From: an uncultured Desulfobacteraceae bacterium
GTDB lineage: Bacteria; Desulfobacterota; Desulfobacteria; Desulfobacterales; UBA2174
DNA length: 24,897 bases
Assembly: GCA_937982505.1 (NCBI GenBank)
Contig: CALJLV010000241.1
Location: 1-24,897 of the forward strand
Direction: 5' to 3'
Under the pieces are notes generated by a model. The model had not been told where the DNA came from. It saw only the letters and a list, made by a program, of their open reading frames with translations, and made no database searches. The position numbers were made by a program, and so were the translations under genes. Shown here in pieces: positions 15,225 to 22,673 of this stretch (position 1 is the stretch's first letter; every line of letters starts with the position of its first letter).

Positions 15225-17369
15225 TTACACGTCTTTCCGTTTCAGGATGATACGCGCATCCACGACACTCAGGCCCTTTTCGTGGACGATGACCGGATTA
15301 AGGTCCATCTCCACGATCTCGGGGTAGGCTTCCACCAGCTCAGAGCACAGCAGCAGCAGGCTGACCAGGGCCTTCTGGTCGCAGGGCGGGTTGCCGCGCA
15401 CCCCGTCGAGAATGGCCGCCGCCTGGATCGCGCCGATCATCTTGCGGGCCGTGGCGCGGTTGATGGGCAAGACCCGGAAGACCACGTCCTTGAGCACCTC
15501 CACCATGATCCCCCCCAGGCCGAACATGATCACCGGGCCGAACTGGTCGTCGATCTTGGTGCCGATGATCACCTCGGTCCCGGCCGATGCCATGGGAGAG
15601 ACCAGCACCCCGCGCAGGTCGGCCCGGGGGTCGAAGCGCCTGGCGTTTTTCAGGATGGCGGCAAAGGCCTGGCGCACCTGCTTTTCGGTCTTGAGGCCCA
15701 CCATGACCCCTCCGGCGTCGCTCTTGTGGAGAATGTCCGGCGAGACGATCTTGAGCACCACCGGCAGGCCCATCTCACGGGCCAAAGCGGCCGCCTCGTC
15801 GGCCGTGGCGGCCACCCGGTCCTTTGAGGCGGCGGCCCCGTGCAGTTCCAGGAGCCGCTTGGCCTCGGGTTCCAGCAGGGCCTGGCGACCGTCGGCCAGG
15901 GCCCCGGAGATGAGGTCCCGGCCTTCGGGCTGGGCCTTGGCCCCCCACTGCAGGGTGAAATCCACCTTGGTGCGGTAAGACTTCAGGTAGCGGCCGTACT
16001 CGGCCAGGGCCCCGATGCACTTGCAGGCCACGTCCAGCGAATCGTAAACGGAGATGTCGTAGTAGCGGCACAGATCCAGCGCGTGGGGCTTTTCCGAGGC
16101 AAACAGGCTGTGGATGACGATGGGCTTGTTGTACTTCTTGACCATCTTGCCCATCTGATGGGCCGCGTCCTCCTCCTTCATGGCCAGGCTTTCGGCGAAG
16201 CGGATCCCGTAGCCGCCGAAGAGGCCCACCAGGAGCAGGCCGCCCACGTTGGGGTCCTGGAGGATGATGCGGGCGCAGTCGGCAAAAAGAGACGGATCCG
16301 CATCAGTGCCTCCGGCCACGTCCACCGGGTTGGGCACCGAGGCCGCCGAGGGCAGAATGGCCCGCAGCTTCTTCTGGGTGCCTTCGGTGAGCCGGGGGAT
16401 CTCCACCCCCAGATCGGTGAGCAGGTCGGCGGCGATGGTGGCATGCCCGCCCCCGTCGGCCAGGATCGCCACCTGGTTGCTCCGGATGGGCGGCAGGCTC
16501 GAGAGGGTCTCGGCCACCGGAAAAAGCTGGTCGGACCTCTCGATCCAGATGATCCCGGCGCGGCGAAAGGCCGTGCGGGACACCTCGCTCATCCCGGCCA
16601 GGGCCCCGGTATGGGACCCGGCCGAACGCTTGCCGGTGGCCGAACGGCCGCTTTTTAAGAGCACCACCGGCTTTTCCAGGGTGGTCTTGTAGGCCTGCTG
16701 GAGAAACGCGCGGCCCTGGCGCATCCCCTCGACGTACATCAGGATGGCCCGGGTGTCGGGATCCTGGCGGAAGAACTCCAGGTATTCGTGAAACTTGACG
16801 TCCGCCTCGTTGCCCACCCCCACGTAGTAGGAAAACCCCTTGCGACTCTTGAGCTTGGCCTCGGTGATCAGGGTCAGGGCCATGTTGCCGCTCTGGGAAA
16901 GCAGGGCGATGTTCCCCTTGGGCGCGTCGCGCATCCCCACCAGGTTGAGACCCCGGTGCAGGTTCATCATCCCCGAGGTGTTGGGGCCGATGAGCCGGAT
17001 CTGGTTGGCCCGGGCCGTTTCCACCATCAGGTCCTCCAGGCGCCGCCCTTCGGCGCCGGTCTCGCCGAAACCGCCGGCGATGACCACCGCCCCGCTTACC
17101 CCCTTGCGGCCGCATTCTTCCAGCAGTTTGGGGATCGACTTGGCTGGGGTGGTGATCAGGGCCAGGTCCACCGGGTCTTCGATGGCCGAGATGCTCGGGT
17201 AACAGCGCAGCCCCAGAACGCTGTCCTCCTTGGGATTGACGGGATAGATGCGCCCCCCGTACTTCTCCTGCAGCAGGATGCGAATGGCCTGATAGCCGCG
17301 TTTGGTCACGTTGCGCGAGGCCCCCACGATGGCCACCGATTCGGCCTTGAGCACCTTGTCCAGAGTCAT
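15225..17369 (-). CDS. ADP-forming acyl-CoA synthetase, fused alpha-beta (acetate-CoA ligase family)
   Basis: This cytoplasmic enzyme of the NDP-forming acyl-CoA synthetase family interconverts acyl-CoA + ADP + Pi and acid + ATP + CoA. The product is 714 residues. It begins with a CoA-binding Rossmann domain (VAIVGASRN near 12-20) and ligase domains containing GPNTSGMMN and SQSGN. The phospho-histidine H253 sits in GSHTGALAG. A C-terminal ATP-grasp beta part (about 490-714) includes VVLKIVSPDILHKSDAGGV and EMDLNPVIV. Both halves are complete. The start at 17369 follows GGAGGGAG. It lies 54 bases after the enoyl-CoA hydratase gene and 198 before the TAXI receptor. It could activate the acid brought in by the TRAP system or make ATP from an acyl-CoA end product; the sequence does not decide direction or chain length. 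Confidence 0.93.
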   Translation of the reverse strand: MTLDKVLKAESVAIVGASRNVTKRGYQAIRILLQEKYGGRIYPVNPKEDSVLGLRCYPSISAIEDPVDLALITTPAKSIPKLLEECGRKGVSGAVVIAGGFGETGAEGRRLEDLMVETARANQIRLIGPNTSGMMNLHRGLNLVGMRDAPKGNIALLSQSGNMALTLITEAKLKSRKGFSYYVGVGNEADVKFHEYLEFFRQDPDTRAILMYVEGMRQGRAFLQQAYKTTLEKPVVLLKSGRSATGKRSAGSHTGALAGMSEVSRTAFRRAGIIWIERSDQLFPVAETLSSLPPIRSNQVAILADGGGHATIAADLLTDLGVEIPRLTEGTQKKLRAILPSAASVPNPVDVAGGTDADPSLFADCARIILQDPNVGGLLLVGLFGGYGIRFAESLAMKEEDAAHQMGKMVKKYNKPIVIHSLFASEKPHALDLCRYYDISVYDSLDVACKCIGALAEYGRYLKSYRTKVDFTLQWGAKAQPEGRDLISGALADGRQALLEPEAKRLLELHGAAASKDRVAATADEAAALAREMGLPVVLKIVSPDILHKSDAGGVMVGLKTEKQVRQAFAAILKNARRFDPRADLRGVLVSPMASAGTEVIIGTKIDDQFGPVIMFGLGGIMVEVLKDVVFRVLPINRATARKMIGAIQAAAILDGVRGNPPCDQKALVSLLLLCSELVEAYPEIVEMDLNPVIVHEKGLSVVDARIILKRKDV

Positions 17370-17423
17370 GATGGATCTCCCTCCCCGGCGGTTTTGGCGA
17401 AGAGCCAAAGGGTTTTCGGTTCT

Positions 17424-18197
17424 CTATTGGTCTTGCTGCTTGCGGTCTTCGAATTGGGCCAGCGAGGCCTGGCGCTCCTTGGTGGACACGCAGGCCAGGC
17501 AGGCCTCCACCTCGTAGTCCATCAGGGCCTCCATGCTCACCTCGCCCCGGGCCATGAGCAGTCCCTTTTTGATCATGGCGATGGAAAAAGCCGAGTTGGC
17601 CGCGATCTTGGCCGCCAGCGCCAGGCACGCGTCCATCAGTTGATCCAGCGGCACGCTGCGGTTGACCAGGCCGATGCGCTCGGCCTCCTGGCCGGAAATG
17701 TACTCGCCGGTAAAGAGCAGTTCGCGGGCCCGGGCCGGGCCGATCAGGTCCTGGACCAGACGCATGGCGCCGCCGGTGACCGAGGACGTCACCTTGGCCT
17801 CGGGCGATCCGATCTGGGCCTCGTCGGCGGCGATGCGCAGGTCGCAGGCCAGGGCCAGCTCGTAGCCCGAGCCCAGGGCGTAACCGTTGATGGCGGCAAT
17901 GGTGGGCTTCTCGAAACGGATCAGGCGCCGGGTGGCCTCCTGGAGCTCGACCAGGTAGTCGCGGTAGGCCTCGATGCTGCGGGTCTTGGACTCCTTGAGG
18001 TCCGCACCGGTGGAAAAGGCCCGTCCCTCGCCGGTGATGATCAACACCCGCATCTCCGGATCAGCGCGCACGTCCTCCATGGCGGCCTGCATGTCGAGCC
18101 AGAGCTGCTTGTTCATGGCGTTGAGCACCTTGGGACGGTTGAGCTTGATCAGGGCAATGGGCGCCCGCTTTTCAAAAATGATGCATTCGTAGGCCAT
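17424..18197 (-). CDS. Enoyl-CoA hydratase/isomerase family protein (crotonase)
   Basis: This crotonase-fold enzyme is likely to hydrate a 2-enoyl-CoA. The product is 257 residues, the usual length. The oxyanion-hole segments GRAFSTGADL (58-67) and NGYALGSGYELALACD (104-119) are present. Both catalytic glutamates of classical hydratases appear: E113 in YELALACD and E133 in GSPEAKV, with the same 20-residue spacing as E144/E164 of rat mitochondrial enoyl-CoA hydratase. This favours a true hydratase over an isomerase-only homologue. The ATG at 18197 has AGGAGG six bases upstream. It leads the acyl-CoA synthetase/TAXI/TRAP cluster, so it may act on the CoA ester of the imported acid. The exact substrate is open, since crotonases vary widely. 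Confidence 0.92.
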   Translation of the reverse strand: MAYECIIFEKRAPIALIKLNRPKVLNAMNKQLWLDMQAAMEDVRADPEMRVLIITGEGRAFSTGADLKESKTRSIEAYRDYLVELQEATRRLIRFEKPTIAAINGYALGSGYELALACDLRIAADEAQIGSPEAKVTSSVTGGAMRLVQDLIGPARARELLFTGEYISGQEAERIGLVNRSVPLDQLMDACLALAAKIAANSAFSIAMIKKGLLMARGEVSMEALMDYEVEACLACVSTKERQASLAQFEDRKQQDQ

Positions 18198-18231
18198 CAG
18201 TCGCCTCCTGGGCCGCTGAACGGCGGCCGGC

Positions 18232-18248
18232 ATATAAGTGTTGACTTA
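18232..18248 (-). promoter_or_regulatory. Possible -10 box and overlapping inverted repeat upstream of the crotonase gene
   Basis: An AT-rich island (about 18232-18260) stands out from the GC-rich surroundings. On the minus strand it carries TTATAT (18237..18232) as a possible -10, but I see no convincing -35. The inverted repeat TAAGT-GTTG-ACTTA (18235-18248) overlaps it and has the look of a repressor operator. A GGCCGC/GCGGCC hairpin (18211-18228) lies in the leader. Confidence 0.4.
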
Positions 18249-18351
18249 AATTTTGAGATTCCATCAGTGTGGCACAGAACCGGACCCATGACAACCCTTC
18301 AGGGCAGGCGGCAGGGATTCGCAAACGGTTCTGGGCCGAGCGGCCGGCGGC

Positions 18352-19617
18352 TCAATCCGCCCCGGGGGCGCCCCCGCCCGCTTCTGCCGGAGGCTCGGCG
18401 CGCGGATCGATGACCATGGCCACCGGAGAGGTGCTTTTCATGGGCATGAAGACCCCCTGCTCGGCCACGGGAACGATGGCCACCGCTTCGAGGGTCCGCA
18501 GCCAGGCGGCCAGCACCGCGTAGCCCCCCGCCACCAGGGCGGTGTAGGCGAACAGGCCGTGGGGGCCGAAGCTCATGGCGGCGGCCGCCAGGACCGGGCC
18601 GATGCTAGCGCCGACCCCGTAGCTGAACAGGAGCCCGGAGCTGACGGCCACCACCTCGGCCGGTGCGAAGAGATCGTGGCCCCGGGCCACGGCCACCGGA
18701 TAGAGGGTGAAGCCGATCCCCCCGTACAGGGCCATGGCCGTCAGGAGGGCGGCGAAGGAGGCGCGGGTGGCCAACAGGACCACCAGACTCAGAATGGCGA
18801 TCAGAGCGGCCAGGACCGGCAGCACGAGGGTGCGGTCGAAGCGGTCGGAAACCGTCCCCACGGGCCACTGGAGGGTCAGGCCGCCCAGGACCCCGGCCCC
18901 CATGAGAAGGGAAATCTGGGAGACATTCAGGCCGATGGCGTGACCGAAAACCGGGCCCAGGGCGTAGAACCCGCTGTTGAGCAGACCGGCGGTCAGGCAG
19001 CCGAGCATCCCCAGGGGGGTCTTGCGCAGCAGTTCGCGCAGGGTCAGACGGCTGGACGCCGGCATGGTGGGCGAGATGGCGCTGGTGACCGAAACCGGAA
19101 CCGTGCAAAGGGCCAGCAGGATCCCGGCCAGGAAAAAAAGGCCCTCGCCCCGCGGATCACCTAGGTTGAGCAGGAACTGGCCGATGCCGATGCCCAGATA
19201 GGAGAGCACCATGTAGATGGAAAAGACCCTTCCCCGAGCCTCGGGGGCGGTGCACTCGTTGAGCCAGCTCTCGATGACCATGAACAGTCCGATATTGGAC
19301 ATCCCCGTCACCAGCCGCAGAACTCCCCAGCCCGGCGCCGAGAAGTGGATCCCGTGGAGCATCACCGTGGCGGTGGTGACCGCCGCCAGGGCGGCGAAGG
19401 CGCGGATATGGCCCACCCGCCGGACCAGCCGGGGACAGGAGAGAGAACCGGCCACCAGCCCCAGGTAGTAGGCGGCCTGGACCATCCCCGTGGCCAGGGG
19501 GGAAAAACCGGCCATGGTCATGCGCAGGCTCAGAAAGGTGCCCAGCAGCCCCATGCCCATGAGCAGGGAAAAAACGGCCGTGTAGAGAGCCAGAAAGGAG
19601 GACAGGGTGGCAAACAT
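18352..19617 (-). CDS. MFS transporter, 12-TM
   Basis: This is an inner-membrane secondary transporter of the major facilitator superfamily. The product is 421 residues with roughly twelve hydrophobic segments and a charged, proline-rich soluble tail of about 45 residues. The segment MVIESWLNECTAPEARGRVFSIYMVLSYLGIGIGQ corresponds to a feature I associate with the YcaD-like group of uncharacterised MFS proteins. The second half carries the MFS-type loop GTVSDRFDR. The ATG at 19617 has only a weak GGCAGG ribosome site; the open frame upstream has no better start. It is transcribed in the same direction as the crotonase gene, 154 bases upstream of it, with a possible separate promoter between them. 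It may belong to the same catabolic locus or be independent. The substrate cannot be inferred. Confidence 0.88.
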   Translation of the reverse strand: MFATLSSFLALYTAVFSLLMGMGLLGTFLSLRMTMAGFSPLATGMVQAAYYLGLVAGSLSCPRLVRRVGHIRAFAALAAVTTATVMLHGIHFSAPGWGVLRLVTGMSNIGLFMVIESWLNECTAPEARGRVFSIYMVLSYLGIGIGQFLLNLGDPRGEGLFFLAGILLALCTVPVSVTSAISPTMPASSRLTLRELLRKTPLGMLGCLTAGLLNSGFYALGPVFGHAIGLNVSQISLLMGAGVLGGLTLQWPVGTVSDRFDRTLVLPVLAALIAILSLVVLLATRASFAALLTAMALYGGIGFTLYPVAVARGHDLFAPAEVVAVSSGLLFSYGVGASIGPVLAAAAMSFGPHGLFAYTALVAGGYAVLAAWLRTLEAVAIVPVAEQGVFMPMKSTSPVAMVIDPRAEPPAEAGGGAPGAD

Positions 19618-19741
19618 GGCCTGCCAGTGTGCGCAATTTTTTGCCGGCTGTAAAGCGCAACCGTCAGGCCCGCACGGCCTCGTCAACACCTTGCGATCCT
19701 CCCGGCGAGGGGTTTGTTCCGGTTTAGCCGCCCGCCGCGCC

Positions 19742-19790
19742 GGTGTCCTGGAGGGCCGATCCCTCGTCGTCAACACCCCGGGAGGACACC
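19742..19790. repeat. Long inverted repeat in the MFS/Hsp20 intergenic region
   Basis: GGTGTCCT (19742-19749) and AGGACACC (19783-19790) are a perfect 8-bp inverted repeat. An inner hairpin GAGGG-CCGAT-CCCTC (19751-19765) sits inside it. The intergenic stretch 19618-19989 otherwise holds only the Hsp20 promoter; I see no further gene in it. Confidence 0.4.
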
Positions 19791-19854
19791 ACCGCGCGCC
19801 CCATGGGCCGTGGCGCCGACTTTCACCGGTCCCTGTCCCTCCCGAGCCCCGGGC

Positions 19855-19882
19855 TTGACTTGCCCCGGGGGGTGGTTAAAGT
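19855..19882 (+). promoter_or_regulatory. Sigma-70-type promoter for the Hsp20 pair
   Basis: TTGACT (19855-19860), a 16-base spacer and TAAAGT (19877-19882) give a good housekeeping promoter pointing at the first hsp20 gene, with an expected start near 19889 and a leader of about 100 bases. The -35 begins CTTGA, as in heat-shock sigma-32 promoters, but I do not see the matching CCCCAT -10 box. Confidence 0.6.
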
Positions 19883-19989
19883 TTCCGCCAACGATCTCAA
19901 CGGTTCATTTTTACAGGGTATTTGAGGAGAATACGCGCTGACGGCGAGTGGCACAACGGATCCTGAAACATTGCACAGGAGGTGGCGTC

Positions 19990-20454
19990 ATGATCTATCG
20001 ACCCTTATGGAGCGTACCGCGCTGGGCGGGCACCGATGTCCTGGACGAACTCAACCGCATGCAGCAGTTCATGGGGCGCTTGACCGATGCCTTCCAGACC
20101 CGCGGGGGCGCCCGCCCCGCGGCGTGGGCCGGGGTCTTTCCGGCCGTCAATCTTTCCGAGGACCAGGACGGGTACTTTGTCCGGGCCGAATTGCCGGGGG
20201 TGAACGCCGATGATCTCGACATCCGGGTCGAGGGGCGCCACCTGACCATCGCCGGCCAGCGCACCATCGCCATGGAGGGCGACAAGGTGTGCTACCATCG
20301 GCGGGAGCGTGAAGGGGGAAAATTCTCCCGGGTGCTGGGCCTTCCGGGAGACATTGACGCCGAAAAGGTCACGGCGCGTCTGGTGAACGGAATCCTGACG
20401 GTTCAGGTGCCCAAGGCCGCCACGGCCAGACCGCGCCAGATCAGCGTCCAGTAA
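19990..20454 (+). CDS. Small heat-shock protein, Hsp20/alpha-crystallin family (first of pair)
   Basis: This is an ATP-independent holdase chaperone of the cytoplasm. The product is 154 residues: a variable N-terminal arm (1-45), an alpha-crystallin domain (about 48-145) with AELPGVNADDLDIRVEGRHLTIAG and the family signature NGILTVQVPKA, and a short tail with an I-S-V motif that fits the oligomer-linking IxI/V element. AGGAGGT lies six to seven bases before the ATG at 19990. An upstream in-frame ATG at 19948 would add 14 residues but lacks a ribosome site. It sits 23 bases upstream of a second hsp20 gene. The two probably form one stress transcript ending at the strong terminator near 20.95 kb. 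Confidence 0.95.
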   Translation: MIYRPLWSVPRWAGTDVLDELNRMQQFMGRLTDAFQTRGGARPAAWAGVFPAVNLSEDQDGYFVRAELPGVNADDLDIRVEGRHLTIAGQRTIAMEGDKVCYHRREREGGKFSRVLGLPGDIDAEKVTARLVNGILTVQVPKAATARPRQISVQ

Positions 20455-20477
20455 GCTTGGAAAGGAGGAATCGGGCC

Positions 20478-20882
20478 ATGGCGGACACCAAGGAACTACA
20501 GGCCAGGAACAAACAGGAAGTCAGCCCCGAGGCGGAGCAGACCCGCCCCGGCAGAATCTTCACCCCGGAGGTGGACATCTGCGAGAACGACGCCGAAATC
20601 CGCCTGCTGGCGGACATGCCGGGAGTAGCCCCCGAAGACCTGACCATCGACCTGAAGGATGACACCCTGACCCTCAGCGGCGACGTCAAGCCGCTGCAGG
20701 CCGAAGGGGAGACCCCCCTGCTGGTGGAGTTCGAGGTGGGGCGCTTCCAGCGCCAGTTTTCCCTGGCCGAAACCATCGACCAGAACCGCATCACGGCCAG
20801 CCTCAGGGATGGGGTTCTCCACCTCACCCTGCCCAAGCATGCCAGGGCCACGTCCCGCCGGATCAGTGTATCCGGTGCCTGA
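20478..20882 (+). CDS. Small heat-shock protein, Hsp20/alpha-crystallin family (second of pair)
   Basis: This is a second small heat-shock protein of 134 residues, shorter and more acidic at its N-terminus than its neighbour. The alpha-crystallin domain spans about 25-125, with LADMPGVAPEDLTIDLKDDTLTLSG and the signature DGVLHLTLPKHA. The tail ends RRISVSGA, again with an I-S-V motif. The ATG at 20478 follows AAAGGAGG; the frame opens earlier at a TTG, but that overlaps the ribosome site. The proteins clearly differ in sequence, so this is an old paralogous pair, not a recent duplication. Tandem Hsp20 pairs often co-assemble or act in sequence, which is family knowledge rather than something visible here. 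Confidence 0.95.
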   Translation: MADTKELQARNKQEVSPEAEQTRPGRIFTPEVDICENDAEIRLLADMPGVAPEDLTIDLKDDTLTLSGDVKPLQAEGETPLLVEFEVGRFQRQFSLAETIDQNRITASLRDGVLHLTLPKHARATSRRISVSGA

Positions 20883-20936
20883 AGGGGTCAGGCGGGGCCT
20901 ACTGGCCAGCGCCTGGGCCGATGCCAAGACCCCAAC

Positions 20937-20970
20937 AAAAAACGCTCGCCCAAACGGCGAGCGTTTTTTT
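20937..20970. terminator. Bidirectional Rho-independent terminator
   Basis: A six-A run (20937-20942) is followed by stem CGCTCGCC (20943-20950), loop CAAAC, stem GGCGAGCG (20956-20963) and seven Ts (20964-20970). It terminates the hsp20 transcript on plus and the convergent PxxKW gene on minus. It is the clearest intrinsic terminator in the window. Confidence 0.95.
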
Positions 20971-20987
20971 CGGGCCGCGCCGAAGCG

Positions 20988-21266
20988 CTACTTGCCGCCG
21001 CGCTTGGAGGCCTTGAGCGGGTTGACCTTTTGCTTGTTTTCCACCACCGCGGCGGTGACATGGGTGGCCATGTTGCACTGGCCCCGCTGCCATTTGAGTG
21101 CCGGCTCCGGGCAGGCGACGCAGTACCAGCCGGTGGAAAATTCCACCGTGCGGCCGCACCCCTGGCACTGCTCCACGATGGTATGGCAGCTTCCGCCGTT
21201 GTAAGAACATCCGGACGCCTTCATGAACGGGCAATCCACTCCGGGACGAATCGTCGTGCAAATCAT
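20988..21266 (-). CDS. PxxKW family cysteine-rich protein
   Basis: This is a small cytoplasmic protein of unknown function, 92 residues. Nine cysteines (3, 12, 20, 27, 34, 37, 49, 52, 64) include the pairs CQGC and CVAC, suggesting zinc or an FeS cluster. The PEPALKW stretch (53-59) matches the name-giving motif of the PxxKW cysteine-rich family, which I associate with Deltaproteobacteria. The tail is lysine-rich (NPLKASKRGGK). The ATG at 21266 has GGAGGT seven bases upstream. A GTG three codons earlier overlaps that site and was rejected. The gene stands alone, convergent with the hsp20 pair, behind its own promoter and a terminator-like leader hairpin. Family recognition is good; its biochemical role is not known to me. 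Confidence 0.85.
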   Translation of the reverse strand: MICTTIRPGVDCPFMKASGCSYNGGSCHTIVEQCQGCGRTVEFSTGWYCVACPEPALKWQRGQCNMATHVTAAVVENKQKVNPLKASKRGGK

Positions 21267-21304
21267 GGCTACCACCTCCCCTCTTGCCGAGGTCGATCAA
21301 ATAG

Positions 21305-21345
21305 AAAAAAGGCCGGACATGACCGGTCACGGCCTTGGTTCAAGG
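21305..21345 (-). promoter_or_regulatory. Terminator/anti-terminator-like leader before the PxxKW gene
   Basis: Read on minus, arm AAGGCCG (21336..21330) pairs with CGGCCTT (21315..21309), extended inward by GTC/GAC. Six Ts follow (21310..21305), giving an intrinsic terminator about 40 bases before the start codon. An earlier hairpin, CCTTG-AAC-CAAGG (21345..21333), shares the bases 21333-21336, so the two structures exclude each other. This is the layout of a transcription attenuator. Alternatively the terminator ends a short RNA of about 55 bases. Confidence 0.6.
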
Positions 21346-21367
21346 TCCTGGATTTCCGTGCGGCGCC

Positions 21368-21397
21368 CATATACCGGGTCGGAGAGGCCCTTGTCAA
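21368..21397 (-). promoter_or_regulatory. Sigma-70-type promoter for the PxxKW gene or a short RNA
   Basis: On the minus strand TTGACA (21397..21392) is followed after 18 bases by TATATG (21373..21368), or after 17 bases by GTATAT. The -35 is a perfect consensus. The start would be near 21361, so the leader runs straight into the terminator-like hairpin. Confidence 0.7.
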
Positions 21398-21427
21398 CCC
21401 CCAAACGCCATTTTTTCTGCCGGCCAC

Positions 21428-21456
21428 TTGCACTTTCCGGGCCATGCGACTATCTT
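21428..21456 (+). promoter_or_regulatory. Sigma-70-type promoter for kdsD
   Basis: TTGCAC (21428-21433), a 17-base spacer and TATCTT (21451-21456) point toward kdsD, with an expected start near 21463 and a leader of about 168 bases. It is back-to-back with the PxxKW promoter, which starts 31 bases away on the other strand. Confidence 0.55.
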
Positions 21457-21630
21457 GAAGGCCGTTTTGCCTGAGGGCCGCCAGATCGGATCCGAAGGCG
21501 GACCGGTTTTCCGGCGCGGCCCACAACCCCAAGACGCCCCGCGGCGGATCCGCGCCGGTGGCGGCGGCCCCGCCCTGAGTTGGGCCCACGCCCGGCGCGC
21601 GCCGAGGGCAAGGAATCCGGCAAGACCCGC

Positions 21631-22614
21631 ATGGATATCATCGAAGAAGCGCGCAATGTTTTGAAAATCGAGGCCGAGGGAATCCTGGGCCTCATCGATC
21701 GCATCGGCCAGGGGTTCACCGCACTGGTCGAAATGGTTCTGCACAGCCCGGGACGCGTCATCGTGGCGGGCATCGGCAAGAGCGGCATCGTGGCCCGCAA
21801 GATCGTGGCCACCCTCAACTCCACCGGCACCCGGGCCCTTTTTCTACACCCGGTGGAGGCCATGCACGGCGACCTGGGGATGGTGGGGGCCGACGACGTC
21901 TTGCTGGCCCTGTCCAACAGCGGCGAGACCGACGAGCTGAATTTACTGCTGCCCAGCATCCGCGCCATGGGGTGCCGCATCGTGGCCTTCACCGGCAACC
22001 CCCGCTCGACCCTGGCCCGCAACAGCGATCTGGTCATCGACACCGGCGTCGCCCGGGAAGCCTGCTCCCTGGGGCTGGCGCCCACCGCCTCCACCGCGGC
22101 CCAACTGGCCATGGGCGACGCCCTGGCCGTCACCCTGACCCGCTGCAAGCATCTCAAGGCGGCTGATTTCCGGCGCCTGCATCCGGGCGGAAGCCTGGGA
22201 CAGCGCCTGTCGGCGTCGGTGGGGGATATCATGCTCGGCGGCAGCGCCCTGCCCCTGGTGCCAGCCGGCACCCCCCTGCTGGAGGCCGTGGTCCAGATCG
22301 ACCGCATCAGCCTGGGGGCCGTATTCGTCGTGGGACCGGATCAAACCCTGGCCGGCATCATCACCGACGGGGACATCCGTCGCGCCGTGGCCCGCCGCCA
22401 GCCCCTGGGGGACCTGAGGGTCGACGACCTGATGACCCCCGATCCGCTCACCATCGGTCCCGAGGCGGCGGCCTACGACGCCTTGAATCTGATGGAAGCC
22501 CGGCAGATCACCATCCTGCCCATCACCGGACCCAAGCGCCAGGTGGTGGGCATTTTGCACCTTCACGATATTCTGGGCAAAGGGGCCTTCAAGTTCAACG
22601 GCACCCTGGCCTGA
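21631..22614 (+). CDS. kdsD: Arabinose-5-phosphate isomerase (KpsF/GutQ/KdsD family)
   Basis: This enzyme converts D-ribulose 5-phosphate to D-arabinose 5-phosphate, the first committed step toward Kdo for the LPS inner core. The product is 327 residues, matching the usual ~328. A sugar isomerase (SIS) domain (about 38-170) carries GIGKSG (47-52), HPVEAMHGDLG (73-83) and SNSGET (95-100). The segment FRRLHPGGSLG (180-190) has the conserved histidine H184. Two CBS domains follow (about 200-327), possible sites of nucleotide or sugar-nucleotide control. I chose the ATG at 21631, which starts at the expected family position although its ribosome site is weak; the frame opens further upstream at a TTG. 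The following gene begins within 60 bases, and the Kdo transferase gene converges from the contig end, so this is a Kdo/LPS neighbourhood. Confidence 0.93.
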   Translation: MDIIEEARNVLKIEAEGILGLIDRIGQGFTALVEMVLHSPGRVIVAGIGKSGIVARKIVATLNSTGTRALFLHPVEAMHGDLGMVGADDVLLALSNSGETDELNLLLPSIRAMGCRIVAFTGNPRSTLARNSDLVIDTGVAREACSLGLAPTASTAAQLAMGDALAVTLTRCKHLKAADFRRLHPGGSLGQRLSASVGDIMLGGSALPLVPAGTPLLEAVVQIDRISLGAVFVVGPDQTLAGIITDGDIRRAVARRQPLGDLRVDDLMTPDPLTIGPEAAAYDALNLMEARQITILPITGPKRQVVGILHLHDILGKGAFKFNGTLA

Positions 22615-22673
22615 AGAAGATGGACGCCATGACAATGCCCGACCCCTTATGCGTATGTGCCAAGGAAACCGAC

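Noticed and set aside
19625..19660. Direct repeat GCGCAA-N18-GCGCAA upstream of the MFS gene
   Set aside because: Six-base direct repeats are expected by chance in GC-rich DNA; no other support was found.
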